The notes below the pieces were generated by a model. It saw nothing but the letters and a program-made list of their open reading frames with translations, searched no databases and had not been told where the DNA came from. The position numbers and the translations under genes were made by a program. Of a stretch of 64,000 nt of DNA, positions 18,601 to 23,428 are shown piece after piece. The first letter of the stretch is position 1. Every line of letters starts with the position of its first letter. This DNA comes from JACRCG01 sp964524835 (GTDB lineage Bacteria; Desulfobacterota; Desulfuromonadia; Geobacterales; Pseudopelobacteraceae). The stretch covers positions 1 through 64,000 of the forward strand of contig CAZGEG010000011.1 of NCBI GenBank assembly GCA_964524835.1, written 5' to 3'.

Positions 18601-20850
18601 ACCAATGAGGTCGGCAGCGCAACCAGTTCGCAAAGAAATGTTGTCTACGACATCACCCCGCCGACTGTAAGTATTGATCCGGTGGTCTCTCCAACGTCGC
18701 AGACGTCCCAGGCCATAAGCGGAGTCAGGGAAGAGGGGACAGCGATTGTTGTCTCCTGTGCAACGGCAACTATTGCTGATATTGAATACCCGTCAGCCAC
18801 CATTTGGCGTACGATGTTGAGCGGTTTTACGGCAGCAGGCAATTCTGTCGTTGCGATTGCCACTGATGCGGCAGGCAATTTTAGCACCGCTACGACTGCC
18901 ATAGTTTACGATACTGCGCCCCCCACCGGCAGCATTGTCATCAATGGCGGCGCTGGTGTTACTGCGTCAGATCAGGTACTGTTGTCACTTGCTGCAAACG
19001 ACGAAAGCGATGTTTTACGCATGCGTTTCAGTAACGATGGCAGTGCCTGGGGCGATCCGGAAACGTACGCCACAACTCGTGGCTGGTTCCTCGCCTCTGG
19101 CGATGGGCTCAAGCGGGTGTATGTTTCGTACCAGGATATGGCTGGCAACTGGTCGGTTGTTCCGATTGTTGCCGATATCGTACTCGATACCATACCGCCC
19201 GTGGTTTCCGCTTCGCCGGGTGGAGGCGTTTATAACGGTACCCGGAGCGTGACACTTGTTGCCAACGAGCCGGCCGTCATCCGCTACACGGTTGACGGCT
19301 CCGCACCGAATGCTACATCGGCCGTCTACCAGACGCCGATTCAGATAACCTCTGATACTGTGCTGCGCTTTATGGCCAACGATAGCGTTGGCAATCTCAG
19401 CGATAGCAAAACCGAGATCTACACTATTGATACCATACCGCCGTCACTCACAGTTTCTACCCTGACCGCCGGCAGCTACACCAACAATCAGGTACTCAAT
19501 GTTGCCGGTCTGGCAACAGATTCCTCGGGAATAGTCTCGCTCGCTCTCAACGGAGCAAATGTGTCACAGAGTAAGGATGGCACTTTCAGCCAGGCGCTTG
19601 TGCTCCAGCCAGGGGGCAATGCCGTTACTGTGGTTGCCACGGATCTGGTGGGCAACAGCAGCTCAGATAGTCGCACCATCAATCTGGACATGACCTCCCC
19701 GCTGCTTATTATCACTGCCCCGGCTGACAACGCCAAGACCGCTACAGATGTTATGAATGTAACCGGGACAGTTGATGAAACCTCGACTGTCATGGTCACG
19801 CTGGGAACTTCCGTTCAGCAGGCCGCCATGGACGGCACCGGCTTCAGCGCCCCGGTCGGCCTGAACCCCGGCATCAACACTATTGATGTCACCGCAACCG
19901 ACCTGGCCGGCAATACCAGCACCCAGAAGCGTACGGTGGTCTATGATGACCAGAAGCCGTCTCTTGCTGTTACTGATCCGCTTCAGGATTTTCGCACTAA
20001 CCAGTCAGGACTTATCCTTAGGGGAACTGTATCGGATCTCTATACCCAGGTCGGCGTAGCCGTAACAATGGAAGGCCAGATCCACACACCACAGGTGGTG
20101 GGCGGCGCTTTTGAACAGCAACTCAGCTTTGTCCAGGAAAAGAGCTACGCCATCGTGGTAACCGCAACCAACGAGGTGGGAAGCAACGTTACAACTCAGC
20201 GTAATGTAATCTATGATATTACGCCGCCAACCTTGGCGATCAATCCGGTGCAGAGCCCGACCACGGCAAATTCCGTATTGATTAGCGGAACTCGTGAAAC
20301 CGATGTTGCAGTTACTGTTACCTGTTCTACAGCGACGGTCGGCACTATTGTTTACTCCACGGCATCTTCGTGGGAGGTGCAGCTGAGCGCTATGTCGCTT
20401 GGCGAAAACATCGTCACCGCCCAGGCAACAGATGCCGCCAACAATGTCTCCACCACTTCGGTTGGAATCATCGTGCAGCAGTCGGGGGCGGATATTGTTT
20501 TGACTCCATCCCCGGTAATCATCTGGCCCCCCAACCACAAGATGGTGCCCGTAACCATCAACGGTGTGCTGAACGTGCCACTTTCCAATATCAAGTCACT
20601 GAGGATAAGCCTGACCGATGACTACGGCGAGTACAACTTTACGAACCTGAAGCTGGGGAGCACTGTGCTTCTGGAGGCTTGGCGAAACGGTAACGATCTG
20701 GATGGCAGGAAATACACATTCACTGCCATATTGACCCGAAAAAATGGCAGTAAATCAACGGCTACAGCTGTGGTTCTAGTCCCGCATGATAAGATGGGGG
20801 GGCGGGACTGTGATGACGAGACGGATGACAACCATAGGAGTGATCGATAA
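3637..20850 (+). CDS. Giant secreted multidomain protein (5737 aa): toroid, CARDB, propellers, FlgD-Ig, Fn3, Ig
   Basis: A single 17.2-kb frame with no internal stop; AAGGAGCAACC precedes the ATG. Approximate residues: signal peptide 1-30; five QW-type alpha/alpha toroid repeats 36-285; CARDB modules 291-862 (five); FlgD-type Ig (F-S-P-N-G-D-D/G) at 868, 1545, 2207 and a degenerate one at 2426; TolB-like propeller (W-S-P-D-G/S repeats) 968-1420; poorly classified region 1635-2205; alternating Ig and Fn3 2527-3812; discoidin-like domain inside an Fn3, 3442-3580; second propeller inside an Ig module, 3868-4162; CARDB 4208-4645 (four); Ig cassettes 4648-5092 and 5269-5618 flanking a chitobiase-C-like module 5187-5268; C-terminal module 5619-5737 with W-P-P-N-H-K-M. 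I see no LPXTG, PEP-CTERM or RTX signal. The protein is probably exported by Sec to the periplasm or surface. The function is unknown; adhesion or glycan binding is inference. Domain edges are read by eye. Confidence 0.85.
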   Translation: MSTARATRRIVTLLICMVLILFGTGSAVLAQDMSIANGLNWLVTAQNIDGKWGSINGIRDTETVVNAFRDLGQTGDSSRKALDWIVAADIESNDYLARKIVSRVGSGTDMSADVQRLVSNQNPDGGWGYALDYESSAFDTSIAALALQAAGYQNNAVLTNAVAFLTSSQNADGSWSILADVPGDVTTTSLSLLAIKRCSSAGLPVQAGLIGKSVTWLSAKQNIDGGFGSSPSTTYETALALATLVEAGQIQPLPLINATNYLKAAQRANGSWNDSAYDTALALDTLAGLNPNLTISATDLSLSALTPVSGTTVTVRAVIKNTGTGAGKNVPVLFFSESPEHQLVQIGQTHIIQTIDVGATTTLTADFDTTGKSGPYTIWVKIDPDNTVSELTKTDNQTSKAINIVPLKPDFSVSNADLSILPTVPKSGETAKITVTVNNIGTTEAANIPVQISALSPDNIQTQLGTQLIPLILAGGTATVTVNFDTKGLQGNYNLHVNIDPTGTFDELLKTNNQASKPLSITAVAELTVTSFTLSKDSVNAGDDVKLTTTVSNLGNAAASSIDIAYYAKSIADENLIGKNTIPSLGLGESATRELVWKSGLAGMAMPVYAVADPRNKIPEVDKNNNQASQLIDIAAVTDANLAVSYKDISFTPSILKQGSTAVITANINNSGFAPVDTANVAMYLGDPGQNGVLIGSTSVQNILPGATAPARFSWANIPVSGSQMLYFKIDPANTVREFKKDDNDTFVMVDIRALPDLQIADNSIIITPAYPKEGDTVALDVTVLNSGEQDATYVTVQITEGGTVIGSQVIPVVAAGLTAKASFTYSTTGKIGPHQISTIIDPESIIAEQSRVNNSAKASFIVQNSKLWISERYFSPNGDDVKDSTNISFRLDAPSKVKVIVVNGVEEIDRTFSGGELDNTAGTEVVWDGKNDTGSVVDDGTYQIKLVNAENVVLASLPVEVDTNRSPLTDAIGTPYLLFNNLTCQIPDGGFSNWSWLPYDSGILFDNSYSQPGFPAGTYQMSPVGDDIWKVTPDNWSDGTFDYTKEPYSTLSPDGSRFVYVLTKYNRTSKQTTRSLLVQSVDGQGLRSLVEDSTGYFYDMNWSPDGNNLSFQLTPMNNWNADLFLINPDTGMSRMLHKGYVWNSVWSPDSTSLAFEISQQCDDAGCKQINPTLMVAGRDGVTKAIYTSPDDTFDIRWLAEGKLLIEKGWRTPQLVLVDSLNPETAKLITTETDDFSVNSRYEISPDGRSIAYLVADAVLPDPVHQSVWLADLNGESINVGDIGLALITNCEGACLNTPKMLWAKDSSKFAYVETKYREADNQIDENISVYDLGSGSINTTNISVLEASTDSYYDNPAAETPRTVNRLIAWLADDRSILIDSTEGYYAINTVTAIRSGTLPIPADSSNINLSRLQRYLVYTVYGEPNPACIDQSGWATWSIGSLLNLTADLRVSKNKSAIKLKGIAADKNFEGYRIEYADKKSPEQWHLVMPPSDTPVLDNIFTTWIPPYEGVFLVKLTVWDSAGNTAIDRKRVSWGQSASVTNIYTSTSLFSPNGDGVKETVELHYTVLEPVHLEFIIVDENNMPVRTFFKDYATLGEDNIVWDGRDDLGQMVKDGKYLIRLFDYEFQVEVDGTAPQANLIASRYFITTDPVDSFANPPLPPPVPYVASTLSASAIDKNLKRWTLEYSVEGNPAEWIEYATGDVATFKSDAEGKLVDNYSTTKKDYDIQWLLNKPFRLTVEDYSGSVTRSFAEFDQELILINSFDGGAVSIPPISNMGDIGVSAIRSRQGLAQGVHSLGMVYFLKKPIDKAYIQYEIGKDIWRDEVFDLKRGNINLTSEITAVRMRFIDTSGKVHFSNKLLTPLSSSFGLRIICGKSKEENYLQATSFLGNLSIIKLQQKTGSDTWADYYTYQGNVIPSGVFTAVLPQASGAVRMVGIDTNGIQFTTQDVQYPQVCSNVGVHNSIKYEKTSECGEMSAKALVSAYYEADVPIVPKDVKFYIMKKGVWEFLQEFDLNNQKFEDIKMPFDTTAMAEGKYPIKLLFRYLDVTRNLEQTIENPWDAMFVPDPWLIVDRKPAVINSSYSVEAQTVCPVRQYYTDETGEWFGVSAIAQARDDNYTTFEMFYGDGNNPQEWLTAYWRDFVVLNGKVQPKLIPIKDSGPNGNISPWDVTNLQSGNYSLKLKVFDAVGNVSCKTTSFTLEKASIIQSLKTDKVLFSPNGDGILDDVHIDYAIDRNATIAAKVYTLIMGDDGLPKLDGTPLRTIVTDKSYLSGTDTINWDGKDDTGAALPIGKYGIALYATNSCGVTSTKWVPVEIDVTPPFVTIINPDPALQLPPVNILDILGTTQDSHFDNFVLEAGEGSSPTTWDIISAKRIPVSNGRLGYWNTFGLTGKWTLRLSSVDTVGNRGVSQIMLDMDNRRTLIKSLAVLPEMISPNNDQKADTALIKYEVTEPSNIKIGIFDASSVLVREHSLTLTSAGMYSWPWDGKNATGTVVADGTYQIKLDVSLTASGQAQSESISLVVDNILPKIDIKQPNKVYLNTMSLSVTGEISDLNLSEYTISYSGPDGVVVLDSGNQNKLSNLFGTISDLKEDTYTLTAIAKDLAENSTKVTRIITIDRTSPKVTLDTPKSGEFYGADKRVIDITGSIIEKNLERYSLRYGAGEMPSEWRELVGGDAVPTVSNFFSWKVGKDDSIADGVYSLSMYAKDKAGLEGEAKTRIVIDNTPPDVALTSPKEGDYVTKAINIKGTIADSYFDKGTLELSEGSCKTAAKFSVIKTLSVSVQDDILDSWKVLPADGEYCLKLSASDKSGNKSETKTGFKIDTHPPAVPTLTGKTENKTTNTLSWTKSPEADVAGYNLYKNSQKLNSIAITDLAYSDTGLKEGSYVYTVKAIDLAGNESESSNTVSLKIDLTGPTARITSPRDGSVVSNLVDVKGTAFSQDDFKEYRVHIGQGSNPSSWALIRRSPLSTSYGSLAQWDTITGQEGSQYSIKLEAEDTSGNISTAQTVVTIDNTPPNSPLLLTNAVTGAEVALTWKANSETDLAGYLLYRNDQLANVSGIVAGNLKPYLVSGTTYTDKALADGTYSYYLVAMDQAGNSSDQSNTLEVTIDTRPPHMTITAPTSGHKFEGTLMIKAETPDNDIATVQFQYKRSQDVGWTNLGAPLVNSPFITYLNPKLLGLAYYDYQVQALAADKSGKPDPVPPLVTITYADLTPPDVPSGLAAKVLGAEVNLTWNAVSEAEVNYNIYRWNAGAKSRINGTAVKTLSFMDSAVPDGTYQYEVTATDLSGNESSASGQATAKIYAPIIIQPLTPVKEPALNLTGNGVDPNSAVELTTVQPSGNIAKVTVFADASGIFKLDGITLGVGETSFSAVTSDSNGNISKDSEAVYVAFGKVPAVPTGLVSTVQGNGVTLNWNANSEADILGYNIYRDGELLNYWNWVEPILATASNEEPADNAIDDNYYTSWNSSYSNDGTFSPVWWQMTFSAPELVSELDLNWLTGWDYDGNQILYAGKDFDVQAWSGHNWVTIKKIAGNDQQFNELIIDPPYRTDRLRLLITATTDPNDSRQVMLADASAYAVDINSSPSYNEIYIQDGKYLYEVSAVNQYGFESDRAAAKAKIGWFPQTPSGLAATVQGSNVILSWNPNPDTANAVSYYYKMQRWNGQTMESSWWVNALDTTYTDFDVKNGTYGYRISATAWTGRSWIESDFSDFVGATVAVVPPVVPSGLVVMAPAFGKTLDIAWQLSPDSFGYNLYRSNTHEGPYTSVDSWIDSPVYRDGGLVDGMNYYYVVTALDYAGNESSYSAEATGVPRDLIAQQPHIFKPTLPGTPVTTYVETVEVAGFAEPGASIDIKRNEATIGAATASVLEQRFDKSLLLDTGSVSLSPDRGILASVANNILTLTDLSNNAVTVTLDLPFADSWGTPLWSPSGRFLVFSGSDSNWNDKIATYDRETQQVQIVTTGVSVSEFDASWSPAIDNFVFVSADADDNRILWLGNPIDGSVTRLADANYADDPRLSHDNKYVAYFEDDETLLLFNRVDGTVTTVDSDTDGGSLAWSPDDSKLAYISYRDGDGDIYSYAISSGEVARRTYSQQDGGSIAWSPDGSWLGYRSYPDDNELFTVVDVNGSEQIVFAAVEDLYGIPEWRSDGDIIALDQLGLHTIKPAGYFSATVNLVAGENSLTAVATDPAGNASILSEAITVIFDTGTLPDLAITDSDISFFPPVSRPGEETLVTARVRNLAGNAVDNVKVELYLWDGANDVTTLASETISHIDAYGEENVAVRFNVGTANGTRTVIAVVDPSDAIQEVLEPNNYAAKDFAITNLEGVRLTATLNSLKLASNHDLSANVALLNSGLPVSGVLSVAIEDASGVVVKQLAGQTLELPYGLNESLSFTWNTGATFAGNYRLHALLKNGTTVLAEDAVSFTIIPDLTVIARIATDRQQYGANQSVGLSASFMNAALNYLIPQLKANLRIFDAQNAQLFSGEQFVANIMPGMSGALDFSWNSGLNAPGNYTAKIEYSVGDQFAGNASTAFSIIPVASINGTLKVSSNIVQPGEAIVVSYTLNNSGNSTAAGQALLVLVDPDSLSVIATMEQAVSIPMGGTQSGSAVFASGKLLLKPHLVTLTYVTLGSRTLIGTAPVSIKDGIPPVLTVVSPLSGERFTGDVSFSVLASDNASGVARVEYSRDGGAWSLLPPTEPAEGRYGFVWTPVVTENGLHSVSFRGADRAGNTGSPLVVSFIVQIDTTPPVLNVSTLADGSFTNNQVLNIAGSVSDDTGVKVVTINGTIITINSDGSFSHALQLVPVSNSIEVRASDFAGNSFTDVRTINLDQKAPLLVILTPADNSKTGAPLMDVTGVVDESSTVTVKAGGVVQTTAMNGNGFTSSVTLVPGINTIEVTATDLASNTSSQKRTVIFDDQKPALAISEPGQDLRTNKGNVTVHGTVSDPYTEVSVTVSVDDQTFTPIVIDGRFEQAVSFSAEKSYTITVTATNEVGSATSSQRNVVYDITPPTVSIDPVVSPTSQTSQAISGVREEGTAIVVSCATATIADIEYPSATIWRTMLSGFTAAGNSVVAIATDAAGNFSTATTAIVYDTAPPTGSIVINGGAGVTASDQVLLSLAANDESDVLRMRFSNDGSAWGDPETYATTRGWFLASGDGLKRVYVSYQDMAGNWSVVPIVADIVLDTIPPVVSASPGGGVYNGTRSVTLVANEPAVIRYTVDGSAPNATSAVYQTPIQITSDTVLRFMANDSVGNLSDSKTEIYTIDTIPPSLTVSTLTAGSYTNNQVLNVAGLATDSSGIVSLALNGANVSQSKDGTFSQALVLQPGGNAVTVVATDLVGNSSSDSRTINLDMTSPLLIITAPADNAKTATDVMNVTGTVDETSTVMVTLGTSVQQAAMDGTGFSAPVGLNPGINTIDVTATDLAGNTSTQKRTVVYDDQKPSLAVTDPLQDFRTNQSGLILRGTVSDLYTQVGVAVTMEGQIHTPQVVGGAFEQQLSFVQEKSYAIVVTATNEVGSNVTTQRNVIYDITPPTLAINPVQSPTTANSVLISGTRETDVAVTVTCSTATVGTIVYSTASSWEVQLSAMSLGENIVTAQATDAANNVSTTSVGIIVQQSGADIVLTPSPVIIWPPNHKMVPVTINGVLNVPLSNIKSLRISLTDDYGEYNFTNLKLGSTVLLEAWRNGNDLDGRKYTFTAILTRKNGSKSTATAVVLVPHDKMGGRDCDDETDDNHRSDR

Positions 20851-20922
20851 GGATTATTATGTACTTACTTATTGATTTCGGTAAAACAGGTTTTAGGGGA
20901 GAGGGGAAGTGAGAGTAAAATT

Positions 20923-20962
20923 AGAGCCCCGCTAAACTAATTTTCAAATTTAGTGGGGCTCT
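20923..20962. terminator. Bidirectional terminator between the giant gene and hisG
   Basis: Stem AGAGCCCCGCTAAA / TTTAGTGGGGCTCT (14 bp, one G-T pair) with a 12-base loop, AT-rich on both sides. It sits between two convergent genes, so it can serve both. Confidence 0.8.
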
Positions 20963-20998
20963 TGTATTCGTTAGTCTAAATTCTTAAAAGGCATTTGA

Positions 20999-21874
20999 TT
21001 AGATAATCTTGTTCAGCGGGTATTCAATGATTCCTTCCGCACCCAACTTGACGAGTTCCGGCACAACCCTGCGCACCTCTTTTTCGGAGAGAATGCTCTC
21101 GATCGAGAGCCAGTCGGAATTGTAGAGGTGGGAAACCGTTGGGTTCTTGAGGCTGGGGAGCAGCCGGGTGATCGCTTCAACCCTGTCAGCCGGAGCGTTC
21201 ATCTTCAGCCCTACCATTCCTTCAGCCGCCAGCGACGACTTCAGCAGGGTGGCTATCTGCTCTATCTTTTCCCGTTTCCAGGAATCGGCCCAGGCAGCCT
21301 TGCTGGCCAGCAGAACCGGCACGGATTCCATCAGCTCACAGACGATGCGAAGGCCGTTTGCTTTAATGGTCGAGCCGGTTTCGGTCACTTCGACAATTGC
21401 ATCGCAAAGGCCATCGACGACTTTGGCCTCGGTAGCGCCCCAGGAGAACTCAACGTTTACCGGAATATTCCTCTCTGCAAAATAGCGCCTGGTAAAGCCG
21501 ACCAGTTCGGTAGAAATGGTGGCGCCGTGGAGGTCCTCCGGTTTCTGCACTTTTGAATCGCCGTTGACCACCAGTACCCAGCGGGCGGGACGCCTGGACA
21601 CCTTTGAATACACCATTTCGCAGACCTCAACCACGTCCGAGTCATTTTCCCTGACCCAGTCGCGGCCGGCAATGCCGGCGTCAATCGTCTGGCGTTCAAC
21701 GTAGCGGGCCATCTCCTGCGGGCGGATCAGCTTGCAGTTAATTTCAGTATCATCGACCCCGGGAAAATAGCTGCGGGAGGAGATGCTGATCTGCCAGCCC
21801 GCCTTTTTAAAGAGACCGACGGTCGCGTCTTCGAGGCTCCCCTTGGGGATGCCGAAATTCAAAATGTTAGACAT
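20999..21874 (-). CDS. hisG: ATP phosphoribosyltransferase, long form
   Basis: Catalyses the first step of histidine synthesis, joining ATP and PRPP to give phosphoribosyl-ATP, in the cytoplasm. At 291 residues it is the long form with a C-terminal ACT-like regulatory domain (about 215-291) that binds histidine, so it should not need HisZ. Visible signatures are the N-terminal F-G-I-P-K-G-S-L and the PRPP-loop stretch E-V-T-E-T-G-S-T at about 165-172. AGAGGG precedes the ATG. It lies 18 bp downstream of hisI on the same strand, so the two are probably co-transcribed. It is read toward the shared terminator at 20923-20962. Confidence 0.96.
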   Translation of the reverse strand: MSNILNFGIPKGSLEDATVGLFKKAGWQISISSRSYFPGVDDTEINCKLIRPQEMARYVERQTIDAGIAGRDWVRENDSDVVEVCEMVYSKVSRRPARWVLVVNGDSKVQKPEDLHGATISTELVGFTRRYFAERNIPVNVEFSWGATEAKVVDGLCDAIVEVTETGSTIKANGLRIVCELMESVPVLLASKAAWADSWKREKIEQIATLLKSSLAAEGMVGLKMNAPADRVEAITRLLPSLKNPTVSHLYNSDWLSIESILSEKEVRRVVPELVKLGAEGIIEYPLNKII

Positions 21875-21892
21875 AATATCCCTCTTTCTGCA

Positions 21893-22273
21893 CTACGCTT
21901 TTTTATATACTTCATTCGGGTCGAACAAAGGGTTGGAATGTTCCACCCATTCCCCGTTTTCCCACCGGACGTAGAAACAACTGCGGTTGCCGGTGTGGCA
22001 GGCGGCCGGGCCGTTCTGCTTCACCTTGATGATTACCGTATCGGCATCACAGTCGGTCAGTACTTCCATGACCTCCTGGGTGTTGCCGGACTCCTCTCCC
22101 TTCATCCAGTACTTGTTGCGGGTCCGGCTGAAGAACCAGGTCTTGCCGTCCTTCAAAGTCAAATCGAGGGTCTTTTTATCCATGAAGGCCACCATCAGAA
22201 CTTCACCGTTCAGGTAGTCCTGGATAACCGCCGGGATCAACCCCCCCATCTTGTCAAAATCGATCTGAATCAC
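21893..22273 (-). CDS. hisI: Phosphoribosyl-AMP cyclohydrolase
   Basis: Opens the adenine ring of phosphoribosyl-AMP, the third step of histidine synthesis. It is 126 residues, the size of a stand-alone cyclohydrolase without the HisE domain. The family motifs are clear: G-E-V-L-M-V-A-F-M-D near the N-terminus, T-W-F-F-S-R-T-R, K-G-E-E-S-G-N-T-Q, D-C-D-A-D-T and the zinc-ligand region A-C-H-T-G-N-R-S-C-F. I chose GTG at 22273 because AGGGGG lies seven bases upstream. The open frame extends further but enters the terminator and tRNA-Met, which cannot be coding. A separate hisE must lie elsewhere. Confidence 0.95.
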   Translation of the reverse strand: MIQIDFDKMGGLIPAVIQDYLNGEVLMVAFMDKKTLDLTLKDGKTWFFSRTRNKYWMKGEESGNTQEVMEVLTDCDADTVIIKVKQNGPAACHTGNRSCFYVRWENGEWVEHSNPLFDPNEVYKKA

Positions 22274-22291
22274 GTAATACCCCCTGTAAAG

Positions 22292-22319
22292 AAAAAACGC
22301 CCTGAAAATGTCAGGGCGT
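22292..22319 (-). terminator. Terminator after tRNA-Met
   Basis: Stem ACGCCCTGA / TCAGGGCGT with a 5-base loop. On the minus strand it is followed by GTTTTTTC. It separates the tRNA transcript from hisI. Confidence 0.8.
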
Positions 22320-22328
22320 TTTGGATAA

Positions 22329-22405
22329 TGGTGGCGGTGCAGAGATTTGAACTCCGGACCTAGCGAATATGAGTCGCTTGCTCTAGCCAACTGAGCTACA
22401 CCGCC
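22329..22405 (-). tRNA. tRNA-Met (CAT), elongator
   Basis: A 77-nt cloverleaf including an encoded CCA. It begins GGCGGTGTAGCTCAG and has anticodon loop C-T-C-A-T-A-T with anticodon CAT, T-loop TTCAAAT and a fully paired acceptor stem, which fits the elongator. A lysidine-modified tRNA-Ile also carries CAT at gene level, but the acceptor and D-arm match elongator Met. Confidence 0.9.
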
Positions 22406-22414
22406 ATTTGAAAA

Positions 22415-22445
22415 CGCCCCTTAGGTTGGTAATACCGAAGGGGCG
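22415..22445 (-). terminator. Hairpin between the two tRNA genes
   Basis: Perfect 8-bp stem CGCCCCTT / AAGGGGCG with a 15-base loop, followed on the minus strand by TTTCGC..., then TTTT just before tRNA-Met. It may be a weak terminator or a processing site. Confidence 0.45.
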
Positions 22446-22455
22446 AAAGTATAAT

Positions 22456-22532
<77 letters not shown>

Positions 22533-22625
22533 ACAAGTGAAAGAAACTTATAGCAGGGGGCGGTGTTTGTTGTCAATAAAAACTTTCACCCCGGCGCATT
22601 TAATCTAGGGAGAACAATCGGGATG

Positions 22626-23417
22626 TCAATTCCTGTCGGGGATTGCAATCGCTCCCTTGCCAATTTTTGCGGCCAGTTCCTTGGCTGCGTCCGGGTCAAG
22701 GCGCTTGCCGACACGGACGCGATACCAGGTGCCCTTGTCCCCCAGATGAGATTCCACGATGCCGACTTCATACCCTTTGGCAGCCAGTTTGCTGCGCAGC
22801 GTCTCGGCCTCCGACTTGAGGCTGTAGGAGGCAACCTGTACGGTAAAACCTTTCGAATCCTGACGTGCGGCCGACTTTGCCGGCGCGGCCTGGGTGGGCT
22901 GCTTCTGATTGTCATCATCGCCTTCGGGTGGTGCCGGTCTGGTTACGTTAGCCGGCATGGCAGCCTGAAGCGGCTGTTTTGCCGGCTTATCCTCCCTGGA
23001 GTTGATGCCACTGCCCAATACCGTGCTTTTCTGCCCGCTCGGGAGTGTTTTGTAAAAACTGAGCGGAGGGTCGTTTGCTGTCCCGGTTCCTCCAGTTGCA
23101 GGCTGTTGCGGGGCAGTGCCGCCAGCCTGCGGCTGCTGGCCGGGGGGGAGGGGCGCCGCCTGTTGCTGTGGCAATGGCGGAGCTGCCCCTTGCTGCGGCG
23201 AATTTTCAAGGCTTTGCTGATCCATTGCCGCCTTGAATGCCTCTTTTGCGGAACGCTTGGAAAGTATCCAGCCGCTGCCGAAGCCGATCCCGAGACAGAT
23301 AAAACCGGTAATAACGGCAACTATCAGGACGTTTCCGGAGGATTCCTTTCGAGGACGGTTCAGTCCCCCCTGGGGAGCACTGCATGATTTTTTTGGTTCA
23401 CTGTAGTCAATTCGCAT
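22626..23417 (-). CDS. SPOR-domain membrane protein
   Basis: A 263-residue bitopic inner-membrane protein. It has a short cytoplasmic start (1-28), one membrane helix (about 29-51), a long Pro/Gln/Ala-rich periplasmic linker (70-185) and a SPOR domain (about 188-263) beginning F-T-V-Q-V-A-S-Y. SPOR domains bind denuded glycan strands at the division septum, so a septal role is likely. GGAGG lies before the ATG. The gene starts 11 bp after argS ends on the same strand, so the two are probably co-transcribed. It resembles the FtsN/DedD architecture, but the linker is not informative enough to assign either name. Confidence 0.88.
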   Translation of the reverse strand: MRIDYSEPKKSCSAPQGGLNRPRKESSGNVLIVAVITGFICLGIGFGSGWILSKRSAKEAFKAAMDQQSLENSPQQGAAPPLPQQQAAPLPPGQQPQAGGTAPQQPATGGTGTANDPPLSFYKTLPSGQKSTVLGSGINSREDKPAKQPLQAAMPANVTRPAPPEGDDDNQKQPTQAAPAKSAARQDSKGFTVQVASYSLKSEAETLRSKLAAKGYEVGIVESHLGDKGTWYRVRVGKRLDPDAAKELAAKIGKGAIAIPDRN

Positions 23418-23428
23418 GGTGGCCTCCG

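Noticed and set aside
22274..22390. N-terminal extension of hisI in the open frame
   Set aside because: It crosses a terminator and tRNA-Met; GTG 22273 with its own ribosome site is the better start.
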